Shown piece by piece: positions 16,953-26,242 of a DNA stretch of 64,000 nt (its first letter is position 1; the number at the start of each line of letters is the position of its first letter). Below the pieces are notes generated by a model. That model was not told the DNA's origin. It did no database searches and saw nothing but the letters and a program-made list of their open reading frames with translations. A program made the translations under genes and the position numbers. The DNA is taken from NCBI GenBank assembly GCA_900114885.1, contig FOUN01000014.1, positions 1 to 64,000 of the forward strand, given 5' to 3'. The DNA is from Psychrobacillus psychrodurans. Lineage in GTDB: Bacteria; Bacillota; Bacilli; Bacillales_A; Planococcaceae.

Positions 16953-18852
16953 TCTAGCGAGAAAAAACATTGCACGAAACTTTTCCCAATATTTTTTATA
17001 TATCGCATCTATGGTTTTCAGTATTGTTATCTACTTTACATTTGTGACATTAAAATATAGCGATACGATTGCAGAAAAAACAGCTTCCTCGCAAAAATTG
17101 GATTCACTGATGAGCGGTGCAGCAGTCATTCTCCTACTCTTCGTTGCCGTATTTATAGCCTATTCGAACTCGTTCTTTATGAAGAAACGAAAAAAAGAAG
17201 TGGCATTGTATGCATTGCTAGGCGTTCGTAATCGTCAGATTGGCTTTATGCTCTTTTTTGAAAATTTATTATTAGGCTTGGTTTCATTAGTAGTTGGTGT
17301 TGTACTTGGGTTTCTTTGTTCAAAAGGATTTATGACGATTTTGATCCATTTAATGGGTTATGATGTCATCGCACCATTTACATTTTCGGAACAGGCAGCT
17401 TTGAATACCACTGTTGTGTTTCTAGCAGTTTTCTTTGTAACATCATTCCAAGGCTATCGTTTAATCTATCAGTTTAAACTCATCGATTTATTCCATGCAT
17501 CGAAAAAAGGAGAAGTGGCTCGGAAGCCTTCTATGACTATAGCTATTCTTGGAGTTTTATTAATTTCGATTGGTTATTGGTTGGCACTACAAGATATGTT
17601 TACTTCAAAAGTCTGGGAAGCAGTTGGCTTTTTAATGATAGCATTAATCATTTTAATGACAGTTATTGTCGGTACTTTTCTATTGTTCCATAGCGTGACT
17701 GGTTTTGTATTAACGATGATAAAGAAAAATGAAAAATGGTTGTGGAAAGGACTTCATTTAATGACGATTTCCCAACTGTTATATCGTATCCGAGGAAATG
17801 CTCGTACACTGACGATTATTGCGGTGCTCAGTGCTACAACTGTAACAGCTGGTGGAGCAGTATATGGTCTATACTACAACATAAACGATCAGGTTATAAC
17901 CTCTGATCCAAATACTTTTATGTATGAGCAAACAGATGAAAAACTCGATCAACAAGTCAGCAATGTGTTGCTAGATGTAAACTACGATGAAAATATCGAA
18001 GCGTTGTCTGTAGCCTTTCATACTGAACAATTAAACTCAGCATTCAATAACGCAGATAAGAGGATCTATACGATTATCAATGAAAAAACATATAACAAAT
18101 TAGCAGCGATTCAAAAAAGGGAAAAACTACATGTTAATAACGAAAATGCCGTTATTTTAGACATTGGATACGACGAAAGGTTCTCACCTAAATACGAAGG
18201 AAAAACTGTCTCAACTGAGAACAACACTATTCTCACATTCCAAAGCTTTAAAACACAATCAGTATTAAACTCTGGTACGGCAGGGATTACAGTGGTAGTT
18301 TCAAATGATCAATTTAAAGCGTTACAAAAAGAAGGAGAAGCACTAAAATACCGAGTCATCGGTATTGATCAAGCTTCTATAGATTTATCTAAAAAGATTG
18401 CAAAATATTTACCTGAAGAAGCACAATTTTCAAGTGCCCCTCAGGACTTCCAAACAGGTATTGAAAGTGTAGGTTCCTTGCTCTTTATCGGGAGTTTCCT
18501 TGGTCTAGTATTTTTAGCGGCAACAGGAAGTATCATTTACTTTAAAGTTTTAACAGAAGCTGGGGAAGATAAGTCCCAATACAATATGCTTCATAAAATG
18601 GGAGTAAGTCCAAAGGAAATGCGTAAATCCATTGCATCTCAAGTGTTTGTCATCTTCTTTGTGCCACTAGCAGTAGGATTATTGCACAGTGCAATTGCTT
18701 TAAAAGCTTTCTCTAGTCTACTAATGATGGATTTAGTAAAACCGGTAGTAATCTGGATGATTGCTTATACAGTTATCTATGGACTGTATTATATCTTAAC
18801 AGTAGCTTCTTACAATCGAATTATCACACAAAATAATAGAACAGAAGGATGA
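16939..18852 (+). CDS. BceB-like FtsX-family permease
   Basis: A 637-aa permease with ten predicted membrane helices in the BceB layout: one helix, then three, a further group, a large extracytoplasmic domain of about 190 residues (roughly 305-505, beginning near YNINDQVITSDP), and three C-terminal helices. FtsX core segments surround IIYFKVLTEAGEDKSQYNMLHKMG, the typical cytosolic loop. It is translationally coupled to the ATPase. The large external domain is the part that in BceB recognises peptide-lipid complexes. Partner assignment is secure from overlap; specificity is unknown. Confidence 0.92.
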   Translation: MTLFSLARKNIARNFSQYFLYIASMVFSIVIYFTFVTLKYSDTIAEKTASSQKLDSLMSGAAVILLLFVAVFIAYSNSFFMKKRKKEVALYALLGVRNRQIGFMLFFENLLLGLVSLVVGVVLGFLCSKGFMTILIHLMGYDVIAPFTFSEQAALNTTVVFLAVFFVTSFQGYRLIYQFKLIDLFHASKKGEVARKPSMTIAILGVLLISIGYWLALQDMFTSKVWEAVGFLMIALIILMTVIVGTFLLFHSVTGFVLTMIKKNEKWLWKGLHLMTISQLLYRIRGNARTLTIIAVLSATTVTAGGAVYGLYYNINDQVITSDPNTFMYEQTDEKLDQQVSNVLLDVNYDENIEALSVAFHTEQLNSAFNNADKRIYTIINEKTYNKLAAIQKREKLHVNNENAVILDIGYDERFSPKYEGKTVSTENNTILTFQSFKTQSVLNSGTAGITVVVSNDQFKALQKEGEALKYRVIGIDQASIDLSKKIAKYLPEEAQFSSAPQDFQTGIESVGSLLFIGSFLGLVFLAATGSIIYFKVLTEAGEDKSQYNMLHKMGVSPKEMRKSIASQVFVIFFVPLAVGLLHSAIALKAFSSLLMMDLVKPVVIWMIAYTVIYGLYYILTVASYNRIITQNNRTEG

Positions 18853-18857
18853 TAGAG

Positions 18858-19217
18858 ATGAAAAGATTTCTAATAGTAGTGGGTATTTTGTTTGCACTAG
18901 GAATAGTAGGGGTTTTTGCTATTACAAAAATAGATTTTAACCGTATAAATGCAAGCAATTATTATTTGCAAATTACAGAAGATGGCATACCACATGAGAA
19001 CAAACTGGATGATGGTTCTGTTATGACTTCCTATTCTTATAAACTAGACGCTACAAATGAGGATGGTAAAACAATTTCGCTTGAATTCACGGCACATAAA
19101 AGTCTTCGCAAAGATGCCTACCTAAAAATGTACGTAAAAAAGGATGATCAAGTATCGTCATATGATGAAGTGAAACTGGAAGAAATACCGAAAAAAGCAC
19201 AAAAACAATTAGAATAG
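18858..19217 (+). CDS. YxeA-like small exported protein (DUF1093)
   Basis: A 119-aa protein with an N-terminal hydrophobic signal/anchor (about 4-22) and a small soluble domain (YYLQITEDG, MTSYSYKLDATNEDGK). This pattern matches the YxeA/DUF1093 family, which commonly accompanies BceAB/YxdLM exporters. ATG at 18858 has AGAAGG nine bases upstream; the ATG at 18849 overlaps the permease stop and is too close to that site. It ends the operon. Function of the family is unknown, presumed envelope-related. Confidence 0.8.
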   Translation: MKRFLIVVGILFALGIVGVFAITKIDFNRINASNYYLQITEDGIPHENKLDDGSVMTSYSYKLDATNEDGKTISLEFTAHKSLRKDAYLKMYVKKDDQVSSYDEVKLEEIPKKAQKQLE

Positions 19218-19220
19218 AAA

Positions 19221-19263
19221 AAAGGGCTGTCTCCGATAACAAAGTGGAGAACAGTCCTTTTTT
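19221..19263. terminator. Terminator between the exporter operon and the convergent kinase gene
   Basis: AAAGGGCTGTCTCC and GGAGAACAGTCCTTT form a long stem with a T run on the plus strand and an A run (T on minus) at the other side. Confidence 0.8.
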
Positions 19264-20703
19264 CTATAAAAGTATTGTTATAGTTGTTCCTTTGTTTTCT
19301 GAGCTTTTCAAGTCTACTGTTCCGTTATGGGCTAAGATGATATCTCGTGCAATCGCCATTCCTAATCCAGTTCCATGTGTACTAGTAGTATTTGTACCTC
19401 GATAGTAGCGTTCGAAAACTTGATCCATATCTTTAGAAGAGATTCCTCTACCATTATCAGCGATGGTAATTTGTGTATGGAATGCTGAGGCTGTGGATAT
19501 GTTATTAGATTTTTGCTCTTGTCCACAATGTGGATAAACTTTATCAATTTGGATTCTTACAAAGACTTTTTCATTGTTATGCACAAGTGCATTGTTGATA
19601 AAGTTAACTATTGCTCGTTTCAGTAGTTTTTTATCCACTTTATGCACTGCTTTGTCCACATTAGCAACAAATTCTACATTTCGATTTCCGAACTGGGGAT
19701 CATTTAACAGATTGATTGTCATTTCACGTATCAATCCAATAATATCCACGTCTTCCAGTAACAATGGTAGTTTTTTATTGCGCAAGCGCATCGTTAAGTT
19801 TAAATCATCTATTAGATCACTCATGTATTTGGACTGTCTATTTATAATAGATGTATATTCATGCAATTCTTCTTCTGTTAAATCCTTGGCACTATCTTGC
19901 ATCAATTCTGCATATCCATGAATAGAGGCGAGTGGTGTCTTCATATCGTGCGAAACATTGCTGATCCATTCTTCACGCATTTGGTCAAGTTGATTACGTT
20001 CTTTCTCATATTGATCAAGCTTTAACGAGAGTTCATTCATATTGCGAAAAACATCTTCATACACACCATGTGGTATAGGCATTTTTTTAAAGCGTCTTTC
20101 ACGTAGCTGGTGGATTCCATCTATTAAAATGTGAAGGGGACCTGTTAATCTTTTTCCGAATATAAATCCAACTATTAATGCAATGAAAATATCGACTGTT
20201 AGAATTAGTAAGAGTACGATATTAATGTTTTTAAGAACTTGTCCGTAATCATAGGTAAATACATATCGGTCAATTTTTTGATTTTTAATTCCTATTAAAT
20301 AAGTAAAGTGATGGGCCTCTCCTATAAAAACTGTAGTCTTTCCATCTACTTCTTGATATTTATACGTTTGAACAACTTCAATTGGAGAATACTCTTTTTG
20401 TAAATTCTCAGGAGTATAAAAAGCTGCTACTTGGTCACCATTATTATTCAAAAATTGTATCCAAGCATTCAGTTCTCTTAGTTTTTCTAAACCTTTTTCA
20501 TTGACCGTTGGTTTGTCGTGTTGCAGTGCTATATATTGTGAAAAATTTCTGCTAAAGTTTTCAGCAGACCCTTCGTCTGTTTCAAAATTACTCATTGATT
20601 TATAGATGAGTAAGGATAAAAGTATAATTGTATTCACAACCCCTACAATCACAACAATTGTAACAACGGATCCCAAAAAGCGCCGTGTCAATTTCCACTT
20701 CAT
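19264..20703 (-). CDS. Sensor histidine kinase with extracellular domain and HAMP
   Basis: A 479-aa kinase: TM1 (about 12-34), an extracytoplasmic domain of roughly 120 residues, TM2 (about 160-183), HAMP (GKRLTGPLHILIDGI...), H-box VSHDMKTPLASIHGYAEL (H252), N-box FINNALVHN, and G-boxes DNGRGIS, FERYYRG, GTGLGMAIARDI. It is encoded six bases after its response regulator and convergent with the BceAB-like operon. Classical BceS kinases have only a few residues between their two helices and sense through the transporter. This one has a full sensor domain, so it may detect its signal directly. Confidence 0.92.
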   Translation of the reverse strand: MKWKLTRRFLGSVVTIVVIVGVVNTIILLSLLIYKSMSNFETDEGSAENFSRNFSQYIALQHDKPTVNEKGLEKLRELNAWIQFLNNNGDQVAAFYTPENLQKEYSPIEVVQTYKYQEVDGKTTVFIGEAHHFTYLIGIKNQKIDRYVFTYDYGQVLKNINIVLLLILTVDIFIALIVGFIFGKRLTGPLHILIDGIHQLRERRFKKMPIPHGVYEDVFRNMNELSLKLDQYEKERNQLDQMREEWISNVSHDMKTPLASIHGYAELMQDSAKDLTEEELHEYTSIINRQSKYMSDLIDDLNLTMRLRNKKLPLLLEDVDIIGLIREMTINLLNDPQFGNRNVEFVANVDKAVHKVDKKLLKRAIVNFINNALVHNNEKVFVRIQIDKVYPHCGQEQKSNNISTASAFHTQITIADNGRGISSKDMDQVFERYYRGTNTTSTHGTGLGMAIARDIILAHNGTVDLKSSENKGTTITILL

Positions 20704-20709
20704 TTTCCT

Positions 20710-21411
20710 TCACCTCTTGGTATGTAATTTATAGCCAAGCCCTTTAACGGTTAATATAAAGGAAGGATTGGAAGGCTCTACTTCAATTTTTTCGCGTAAT
20801 CGACGAATATGTACCATTACCGTATTATCAGAACCAAAAAAGTTATCATCCCACACATGTTCAAATAAGGTTTCCTTACTTAGAATCTGATTCGGATGAT
20901 GCATAAAACAGCTCATAAGTCCGATTTCTTTTGCAGTTAGCTCAATTGTTTTTCCATCTTTCTGCAATTCTGTTTCACTTGCACTGAGCTCAAAAGGCCC
21001 AACTTGCAAACTTTTCGGAGTCACATTTTCCTCTGAAAAACCAGCCCGCCTTAGCTGAGCCTTCACCCGATATGCCACTTCTTTGGGACTAAATGGCTTG
21101 GTAATATAATCATCACCACCAATCGCTAGCCCTAAAAGCTTATCAATTTCCTCATCCCTCGCAGACATAAATAAAATCGGTACATTGGAAACTTCACGAA
21201 TTTGCTTGCATAAGTCGTAGCCTTCTCCATCTGGTAGCATAATATCTAACAATACAAGTGCTGGATTAAACTTCTGAAACTTTTCCCATCCATCTGCAAC
21301 CGATCCTGCTGTTACAACATTCGTAATGCTTTCTTTGTATAAAACTTTCTCAAGGAGACGTGCCAAGTCTTCCTCATCGTCAATGATTAAAATCCACTGC
21401 TTACTATCCAC
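20710..21411 (-). CDS. OmpR-family response regulator
   Basis: A 233-aa regulator. The start is GTG at 21411 behind TCGGAGGTG; the longer frame to 21501 carries 30 extra residues unlike any receiver domain. Acidic pocket IIDDEED, phosphoacceptor D56 in LLDIMLP, Lys in ITKPF, and a winged-helix domain ending in VKGLGYKLHTKR. It leads a two-gene operon with the kinase. The tandem TTGCTGTAAGG repeats ahead of the neighbouring exporter operon and the YeiB-like gene are its most likely targets, by position only. Confidence 0.92.
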   Translation of the reverse strand: MDSKQWILIIDDEEDLARLLEKVLYKESITNVVTAGSVADGWEKFQKFNPALVLLDIMLPDGEGYDLCKQIREVSNVPILFMSARDEEIDKLLGLAIGGDDYITKPFSPKEVAYRVKAQLRRAGFSEENVTPKSLQVGPFELSASETELQKDGKTIELTAKEIGLMSCFMHHPNQILSKETLFEHVWDDNFFGSDNTVMVHIRRLREKIEVEPSNPSFILTVKGLGYKLHTKR

Positions 21412-21679
21412 GTTTTCACCTCCGAAACAATAATCTTTATCTACAGTATAACAATGTTCCTTATATTCGAAACCGTTTTGAATAGCTTGGCCACTCACCA
21501 CCTTGAATTTGTTTTATCATCCACTTACTTATTTGTTAAGATAAACTGATTGATAATGGCCGATTTGGTTGCCAATTCATTTCAATTCCCCTCATTAAAA
21601 TTTGGATAGATATTTGACCATCGAATTGGACCTTTTCATTATTTATATCATAGGTATGATAGAGAAGAAAGGAGTTGAA

Positions 21680-22291
21680 ATGATGGAACCGATCATTCAT
21701 GGTGTCCTGTTGGCATTTGGGCTTATACTTCCTCTAGGTGTACAAAATGTATTTGTCTTTACGCAAGGTGTCACTCAGCCAAGTTTGTTTAGAGCGCTTC
21801 CTGCAGTGGTAACCGCAGCAATTTGTGACACAGTGCTAATCGTACTCGCCATTTTAGGATTATCAATAATCGTTTTACAATTTGCGTGGTTAAGGATTAT
21901 TTTGTTAGTTGCAGGAATACTATTTCTTTTATATATGGGAAAAGTGATTTGGTCTTCGAAATCAATGAACACATTAGGAAAAGAAGCATTACCTCTGAAG
22001 AAGCAAATTGTATTTGCACTTTCCGTGTCCATCCTAAATCCACATGCATTATTAGATACAATCGGTGTAATTGGGACAAGTGCTGTAAAGTATAGTGGAC
22101 AACAACTACTTTTCTTCACAATTGCTTGTGTCTTTATATCTTGGATTTGGTTTTTGGGCTTGGCAGTTTTGGGTGCAACATTGAAAAAAATAAACATACG
22201 CAGCCAACTATTCGTTTTATTTAATAAATGTTCTGCAATTTTTATATGGGGAACAGCTATTTATTTACTGATAAGCCTGTTACCGGCGTAA
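21680..22291 (+). CDS. LysE/ArgO-family amino acid exporter
   Basis: A 203-aa six-helix protein with the LysE-family signature GLILPLGVQNVFVFTQG near the N-terminus and SILNPHALLDTIGVIG in the fourth region. These exporters expel basic or other amino acids. ATG at 21680 (or 21683) follows GAAAGGAG; the upstream TTG at 21602 is ignored because it has no ribosome site. It is monocistronic, ahead of the KtrB riboswitch. Confidence 0.88.
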   Translation: MMEPIIHGVLLAFGLILPLGVQNVFVFTQGVTQPSLFRALPAVVTAAICDTVLIVLAILGLSIIVLQFAWLRIILLVAGILFLLYMGKVIWSSKSMNTLGKEALPLKKQIVFALSVSILNPHALLDTIGVIGTSAVKYSGQQLLFFTIACVFISWIWFLGLAVLGATLKKINIRSQLFVLFNKCSAIFIWGTAIYLLISLLPA

Positions 22292-22415
22292 CTTTCCGAT
22301 TATTGATTATGATATGAAAGAGTTCTAGCGTTAAAAGAAATATATGACAAGCGTTTATCGGAATATAAACTGGTGCAAATGAATTCTTTCTATGAAAATA
22401 TAAATACAAAACACA

Positions 22416-22450
22416 AAAAAGTTTTCGAGTATAATATTCGAAAGCCTTTT
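22416..22450 (+). terminator. Weak terminator after the LysE-family gene
   Basis: AAAAGTTTTCGA and TCGAAAGCCTTTT form an imperfect stem around GTATAATAT. Confidence 0.4.
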
Positions 22451-22568
22451 CCTATATTATTGATTTTAACTTATGTCTAATCCTGATTCTCTACTATTAA
22501 AGCCTCTAAAATATTTGTTTACAAGACTAAGAGTTGGGAGTATTATTACTTTCAGTTTCATATTTCAA

Positions 22569-22768
22569 AATCGCTTAATCCATCTGGAACGGGGGAACCA
22601 TTATTCGTGGCTACTTAAGCCGCGTGGGGTGAATCCTACGATTGTAGGGGGGGCTACTCTTTGCCCTAATCCGACAGCTAACTCCGTAAGCGTTGTGAGA
22701 GAGGAATTGGAGCTAGTGAGAATGATTCTATGCCCACTAGGCTATTACCTATGCCTTGTGGGTTTTTT
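22569..22768 (+). promoter_or_regulatory. c-di-AMP (ydaO/yuaA-type) riboswitch with terminator upstream of ktrB
   Basis: The aptamer consensus is plain: TCGCTTAA opening P1, GGAACGGGGGAACCA, GGGGTGAATCC, then CTAATCCGACAGCTAACTCCGTAAGCG closing P1. An intrinsic terminator follows at 22732-22768 (CCCACTAGGC / GCCTTGTGGG, then six T). Binding of c-di-AMP would favour the terminator and lower expression of the downstream potassium transporter, as known for ydaO-class switches before ktr genes. The aptamer spans about 22569-22696. Confidence 0.95.
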
Positions 22769-22856
22769 GTTGTTTCATTGAAATGACTAGCTAATTTTGA
22801 TTTTCAGCTTTTTAAAGAAATAGTTTTTTTCAAATTTAGTGCTAGGAGGTGTTCAT

Positions 22857-24185
22857 ATGCGAATAAGCAATAAGAAAAGAAGAACCGTTTCTCCACCTAT
22901 TGTTATTGCTGGCAGTTTTTTATCTCTAATATTTGTGGGAACCATTTTGTTGAAATTACCTGTAGCGACCACAACCCACATATCTTGGATTGATGCATTA
23001 TTTGTGGTTACCTCAGCAACCACGGTGACAGGACTTAGTGTATTTGACCCTGGTACAACATTGACTGTATTTGGGGAAGTTGTATTAATGATTCTTATTC
23101 AATGTGGTGGCATTGGTTTAATGACATTTGCTGTGGCTATTCTTATACTCTTAAAGAAGAAGATAGGTATTCAAAGCCGTATTTATATACAAGAGTCATT
23201 CAATCAAAACTCAGTAGGCGGTATTATAAAGCTAGTAAAGCTAATCTTATCATTTGTTTTATCGGTTCAACTTTTTGCAGCAACAGTTTTGACCATACAC
23301 TGGATACCGACTTTTGGTTTTAACGATGCACTATATTTAAGTGTCTTTCATGTAATTTCTGCATTTAATAATGCTGGTTTTGCTTTATTCCCTGATAACC
23401 TGATTGGTTTTGCAAATGACCCTATTGTGAATATCGTATTATCGTTACTATTTATAATAGGTGGAATCGGATTTACCGTAGTAGTTGATATTCAACAAAC
23501 AAAGTCATTTAGGCAATGGTCCCTTCACACGAAAATGATGGTTGTCGGAACTATACTTATCAATGTTATAGCTATCGCTTTCGTTTTCGTGTTGGAATAT
23601 AATAATCAAGCAACAATTGGGGCTATGCCATTACAAGATAAATTAATGGTGTCTTACTTTCAAGGAGTGACCCCTCGTACTGCTGGATTCAATACATTAA
23701 ATTATGGTGATATGGAGGATCCCACAATCCTTTTAACGATGGTTCTAATGTTTATAGGTGCGGGTAGTGCATCGACAGCATCTGGGATTAAGCTAACTAC
23801 ATTTATTGTAATAGTTTTAGCTACAGTATCTTTTTTGCGCAAACGTAGTGAACCAGAGTTATTTGGAAGATCTATCCGTCTGGAGACAGTAATAAGGTCT
23901 CTAGCAATATCAACGATTGGTTTATTCATAGTCTTTTTCTTTATATTTCTATTAACTATTACGGAAAAGATACCTTTTTTACCTTTGGCATTTGAAGTTG
24001 TATCAGCTTTTGGGACTGTTGGATTATCAATGGGTATAACTGCACAAATTAGTGACATAGGTGAAGTGCTATTGTGTATGGTAATGTTTATCGGACGAAT
24101 TGGTCCTTTAACTTTGTTTTTCATACTTATGAAGCCGAAGAATGTTCATTATCGTTACCCGTATGATCAAGTATTTACAGGATAG
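22857..24185 (+). CDS. ktrB: Potassium uptake protein KtrB (TrkH/KtrB family)
   Basis: A 442-aa membrane subunit of a Ktr K+ transporter. The four pore repeats are visible, with filter-like segments TTVTGLSVFD, FNNAGFALF, PRTAGFNTL and GTVGLSMG. ATG at 22857 follows AGGAGGT; the longer frame from 22839 overlaps that site. KtrB needs a regulatory KtrA/KtrC RCK subunit, which is not encoded nearby. Control by the upstream c-di-AMP riboswitch fits the known link between c-di-AMP and potassium import. Confidence 0.94.
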   Translation: MRISNKKRRTVSPPIVIAGSFLSLIFVGTILLKLPVATTTHISWIDALFVVTSATTVTGLSVFDPGTTLTVFGEVVLMILIQCGGIGLMTFAVAILILLKKKIGIQSRIYIQESFNQNSVGGIIKLVKLILSFVLSVQLFAATVLTIHWIPTFGFNDALYLSVFHVISAFNNAGFALFPDNLIGFANDPIVNIVLSLLFIIGGIGFTVVVDIQQTKSFRQWSLHTKMMVVGTILINVIAIAFVFVLEYNNQATIGAMPLQDKLMVSYFQGVTPRTAGFNTLNYGDMEDPTILLTMVLMFIGAGSASTASGIKLTTFIVIVLATVSFLRKRSEPELFGRSIRLETVIRSLAISTIGLFIVFFFIFLLTITEKIPFLPLAFEVVSAFGTVGLSMGITAQISDIGEVLLCMVMFIGRIGPLTLFFILMKPKNVHYRYPYDQVFTG

Positions 24186-24199
24186 TATCGAATAAATAT

Positions 24200-24235
24200 C
24201 TGAAAAGAACCTTCAGCTTAGAGGGCTCTTTTCAG
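24200..24235. terminator. Terminator between ktrB and the MFS gene
   Basis: CTGAAAAGA and TCTTTTCAG form the outer stem between two convergent genes. Confidence 0.6.
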
Positions 24236-24242
24236 GGGATTA

Positions 24243-25427
24243 TTATTTAATCTCTTCTTTACTTTTCAAGAAAGCATAGCCAGTTATAGAAGTAATGCAG
24301 ATGATTGCTCCAATGACAAAGTACATAGTACGAATAGCTAAAAACTGAACACTGATTGTGGCAAATAGAATTCCAAGTGGAAGCATAAGACGCATAATTA
24401 ATAGACGTACCGATGTAACTTTACCCATGAATTGATTTGGAATTCGTTGCTGAATTAGTGTAATGTTATAAATATTAAAAATAGCAATAACAATGCCTGC
24501 AATGGCCTCTGTCACAAGGGCTAGGAGATACCATGGAGTAAAAGCTAGCGATAAATAAGTACAGCCACCGATAAAAAGGGTGCTAAATAAAACTCCGAGT
24601 CCATTTAACGGCTTCAGTCTAGAGCTTAGTAAAGCCCCAATTGTATAACCAATTGGAAAGCCTGCCATAAAGAATCCATAAGATACAATAGGTTGGTCTA
24701 ACACCGTTGTAATATAAGGCAGTGTTGTCACAATCGTTACCCCGACACCAAATTGAACAAAGCCGAAGAAAACACCCAACCAAACAATTAATGGCTGCTC
24801 AAAATAGGAATTCAATCCTTCCTTAAACTCCTCAATCCAAGGTTTTCGTAACTCATGCTTTAAATTCTTTTCATGTAGCTGTGCCAAGTTATATGTACTT
24901 AATAAAAATGCTATTGATATAATCACTAACATCCAGGTTACTGTTATAAAGTCTACTAAGACACCTGCACTGATTGGTCCCATTACTGCCATCACTTGAC
25001 GAACGCTTTCAAGAGATGCATTTGCTTTTCCTAGAAATTCTTTCTCGACAATCGTCGGTAGAATGGATTGGTTGGCAGGGGTGAATATAGGCATTACTAG
25101 CCCAACAATAACTTGAACCAAATAAATGAGTGAAACAGAGAACCAATCGGAGAACAAAGTAATCGCTAACAGAAAAGCAAGGATAGCTCGGATTAATTGG
25201 CACCAAATCATCGTATACTTACGACTCCATCGATCAATATATGGTCCGATAAACAGCTGCATAAAAAAAGATGGTATGTAATAGATTAACCACACTAGTC
25301 CGAGTGCAGTTGCAGAGCCAGTATGTTCATAGATCAGTATAGAATTGCAAAAGGTAAAAAACGCACCACCAAGTTCAGAGGTGGCACTACTGAACCAAAT
25401 AGAACGAAAGCTTTTGTTTAACTTCAC
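24243..25427 (-). CDS. MFS transporter of the MFS_3/EntS-like group
   Basis: A 394-aa, 12-helix major facilitator. The loop between helices 2 and 3 has GPYIDRWSRKYTMIW, the family's D-R-x-x-R-K pattern, and VMPIFTPANQSILPTIVEKEFLGKANAS is typical of the enterobactin-exporter/macrolide-efflux-like group. The GTG start at 25427 follows AAGGATGTG. Likely a drug or siderophore exporter; substrate not inferable. Confidence 0.85.
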   Translation of the reverse strand: MKLNKSFRSIWFSSATSELGGAFFTFCNSILIYEHTGSATALGLVWLIYYIPSFFMQLFIGPYIDRWSRKYTMIWCQLIRAILAFLLAITLFSDWFSVSLIYLVQVIVGLVMPIFTPANQSILPTIVEKEFLGKANASLESVRQVMAVMGPISAGVLVDFITVTWMLVIISIAFLLSTYNLAQLHEKNLKHELRKPWIEEFKEGLNSYFEQPLIVWLGVFFGFVQFGVGVTIVTTLPYITTVLDQPIVSYGFFMAGFPIGYTIGALLSSRLKPLNGLGVLFSTLFIGGCTYLSLAFTPWYLLALVTEAIAGIVIAIFNIYNITLIQQRIPNQFMGKVTSVRLLIMRLMLPLGILFATISVQFLAIRTMYFVIGAIICITSITGYAFLKSKEEIK

Positions 25428-25543
25428 ATAATCACATCCTTATCTCTTGCTATCTTCTACAACGACTGTCTTTTTTCCTTTCCACGTTGGGTTATAAATG
25501 ATATATAATGGCGGTATTGGCACAGTGAAATGGATGTGGAAAA

Positions 25544-26227
25544 ATGCAAAAGAATATTCTGCTCGTAGAAGATGACAAAGAAATTAGTGAACTAGTAGCT
25601 AGTCATTTAAAACAGGAAAATTTTAGAGTACTGACTGCATTTAATGGGGAGGAAGCTTTAGTTATATTTAGAAACAAAGAGCCTGATTTAATTTTGCTAG
25701 ATTTGATGCTACCAAGATTAAGTGGGATGGAGGTATTAAAGGAAGTAAGAGCAACAAGTATGATTCCTATATTAATCATTTCGGCAAAAGGTAACGAAAT
25801 GGACAAAGCATTAGGCCTTGGATTTGGAGCAGATGATTATATTAGCAAGCCTTTTTCTATGATTGAACTAACTGCTAGGGTGCAAGCTGCTATTCGTAGG
25901 GCTACACAATACACTTCAGGAAATAATCAGACCACTTCACAAACATTAAACTACCTAGAGCTTACGCTGGACTTAAATACTTTTTCTGCAGAGGTTAAAG
26001 GGCGGCATATTCAACTAACATCCAAAGAGTTCCATATATTGAAGCTATTTATGAGTAATCCAAGTAGAGTGTTCACGAAGGAGCAGATTTACCATTTAAT
26101 TTGGGAGGATGATTATTATGGTAATGAAAACGTCATTAATGTTCATATTAGGCGACTTCGAGAAAAGGTTGAAGAAAATCCTTCTACTCCGAAATATATC
26201 CAAACGATATGGGGTATTGGATACTAA
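25544..26227 (+). CDS. OmpR-family response regulator with a shortened C-terminus
   Basis: A 227-aa regulator: LLVEDDKE acidic pocket, phosphoacceptor D53 in LLDLMLP, Lys in ISKPF, and a winged-helix domain whose last residues are WGIGY. Members normally continue with KxG-type residues. Here the next codon is TAA, followed in frame by CTG GGA GAG AAA TAG, so AAA to TAA would explain the early end. The loss is only about five residues and may be tolerated. The partner kinase immediately downstream is frameshifted. Confidence 0.88.
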   Translation: MQKNILLVEDDKEISELVASHLKQENFRVLTAFNGEEALVIFRNKEPDLILLDLMLPRLSGMEVLKEVRATSMIPILIISAKGNEMDKALGLGFGADDYISKPFSMIELTARVQAAIRRATQYTSGNNQTTSQTLNYLELTLDLNTFSAEVKGRHIQLTSKEFHILKLFMSNPSRVFTKEQIYHLIWEDDYYGNENVINVHIRRLREKVEENPSTPKYIQTIWGIGY

Positions 26228-26242
26228 CTGGGAGAGAAATAG

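Noticed and set aside
22473-22781. 102-codon open frame upstream of ktrB
   Set aside because: It lies across the c-di-AMP riboswitch and its terminator and has no ribosome site.
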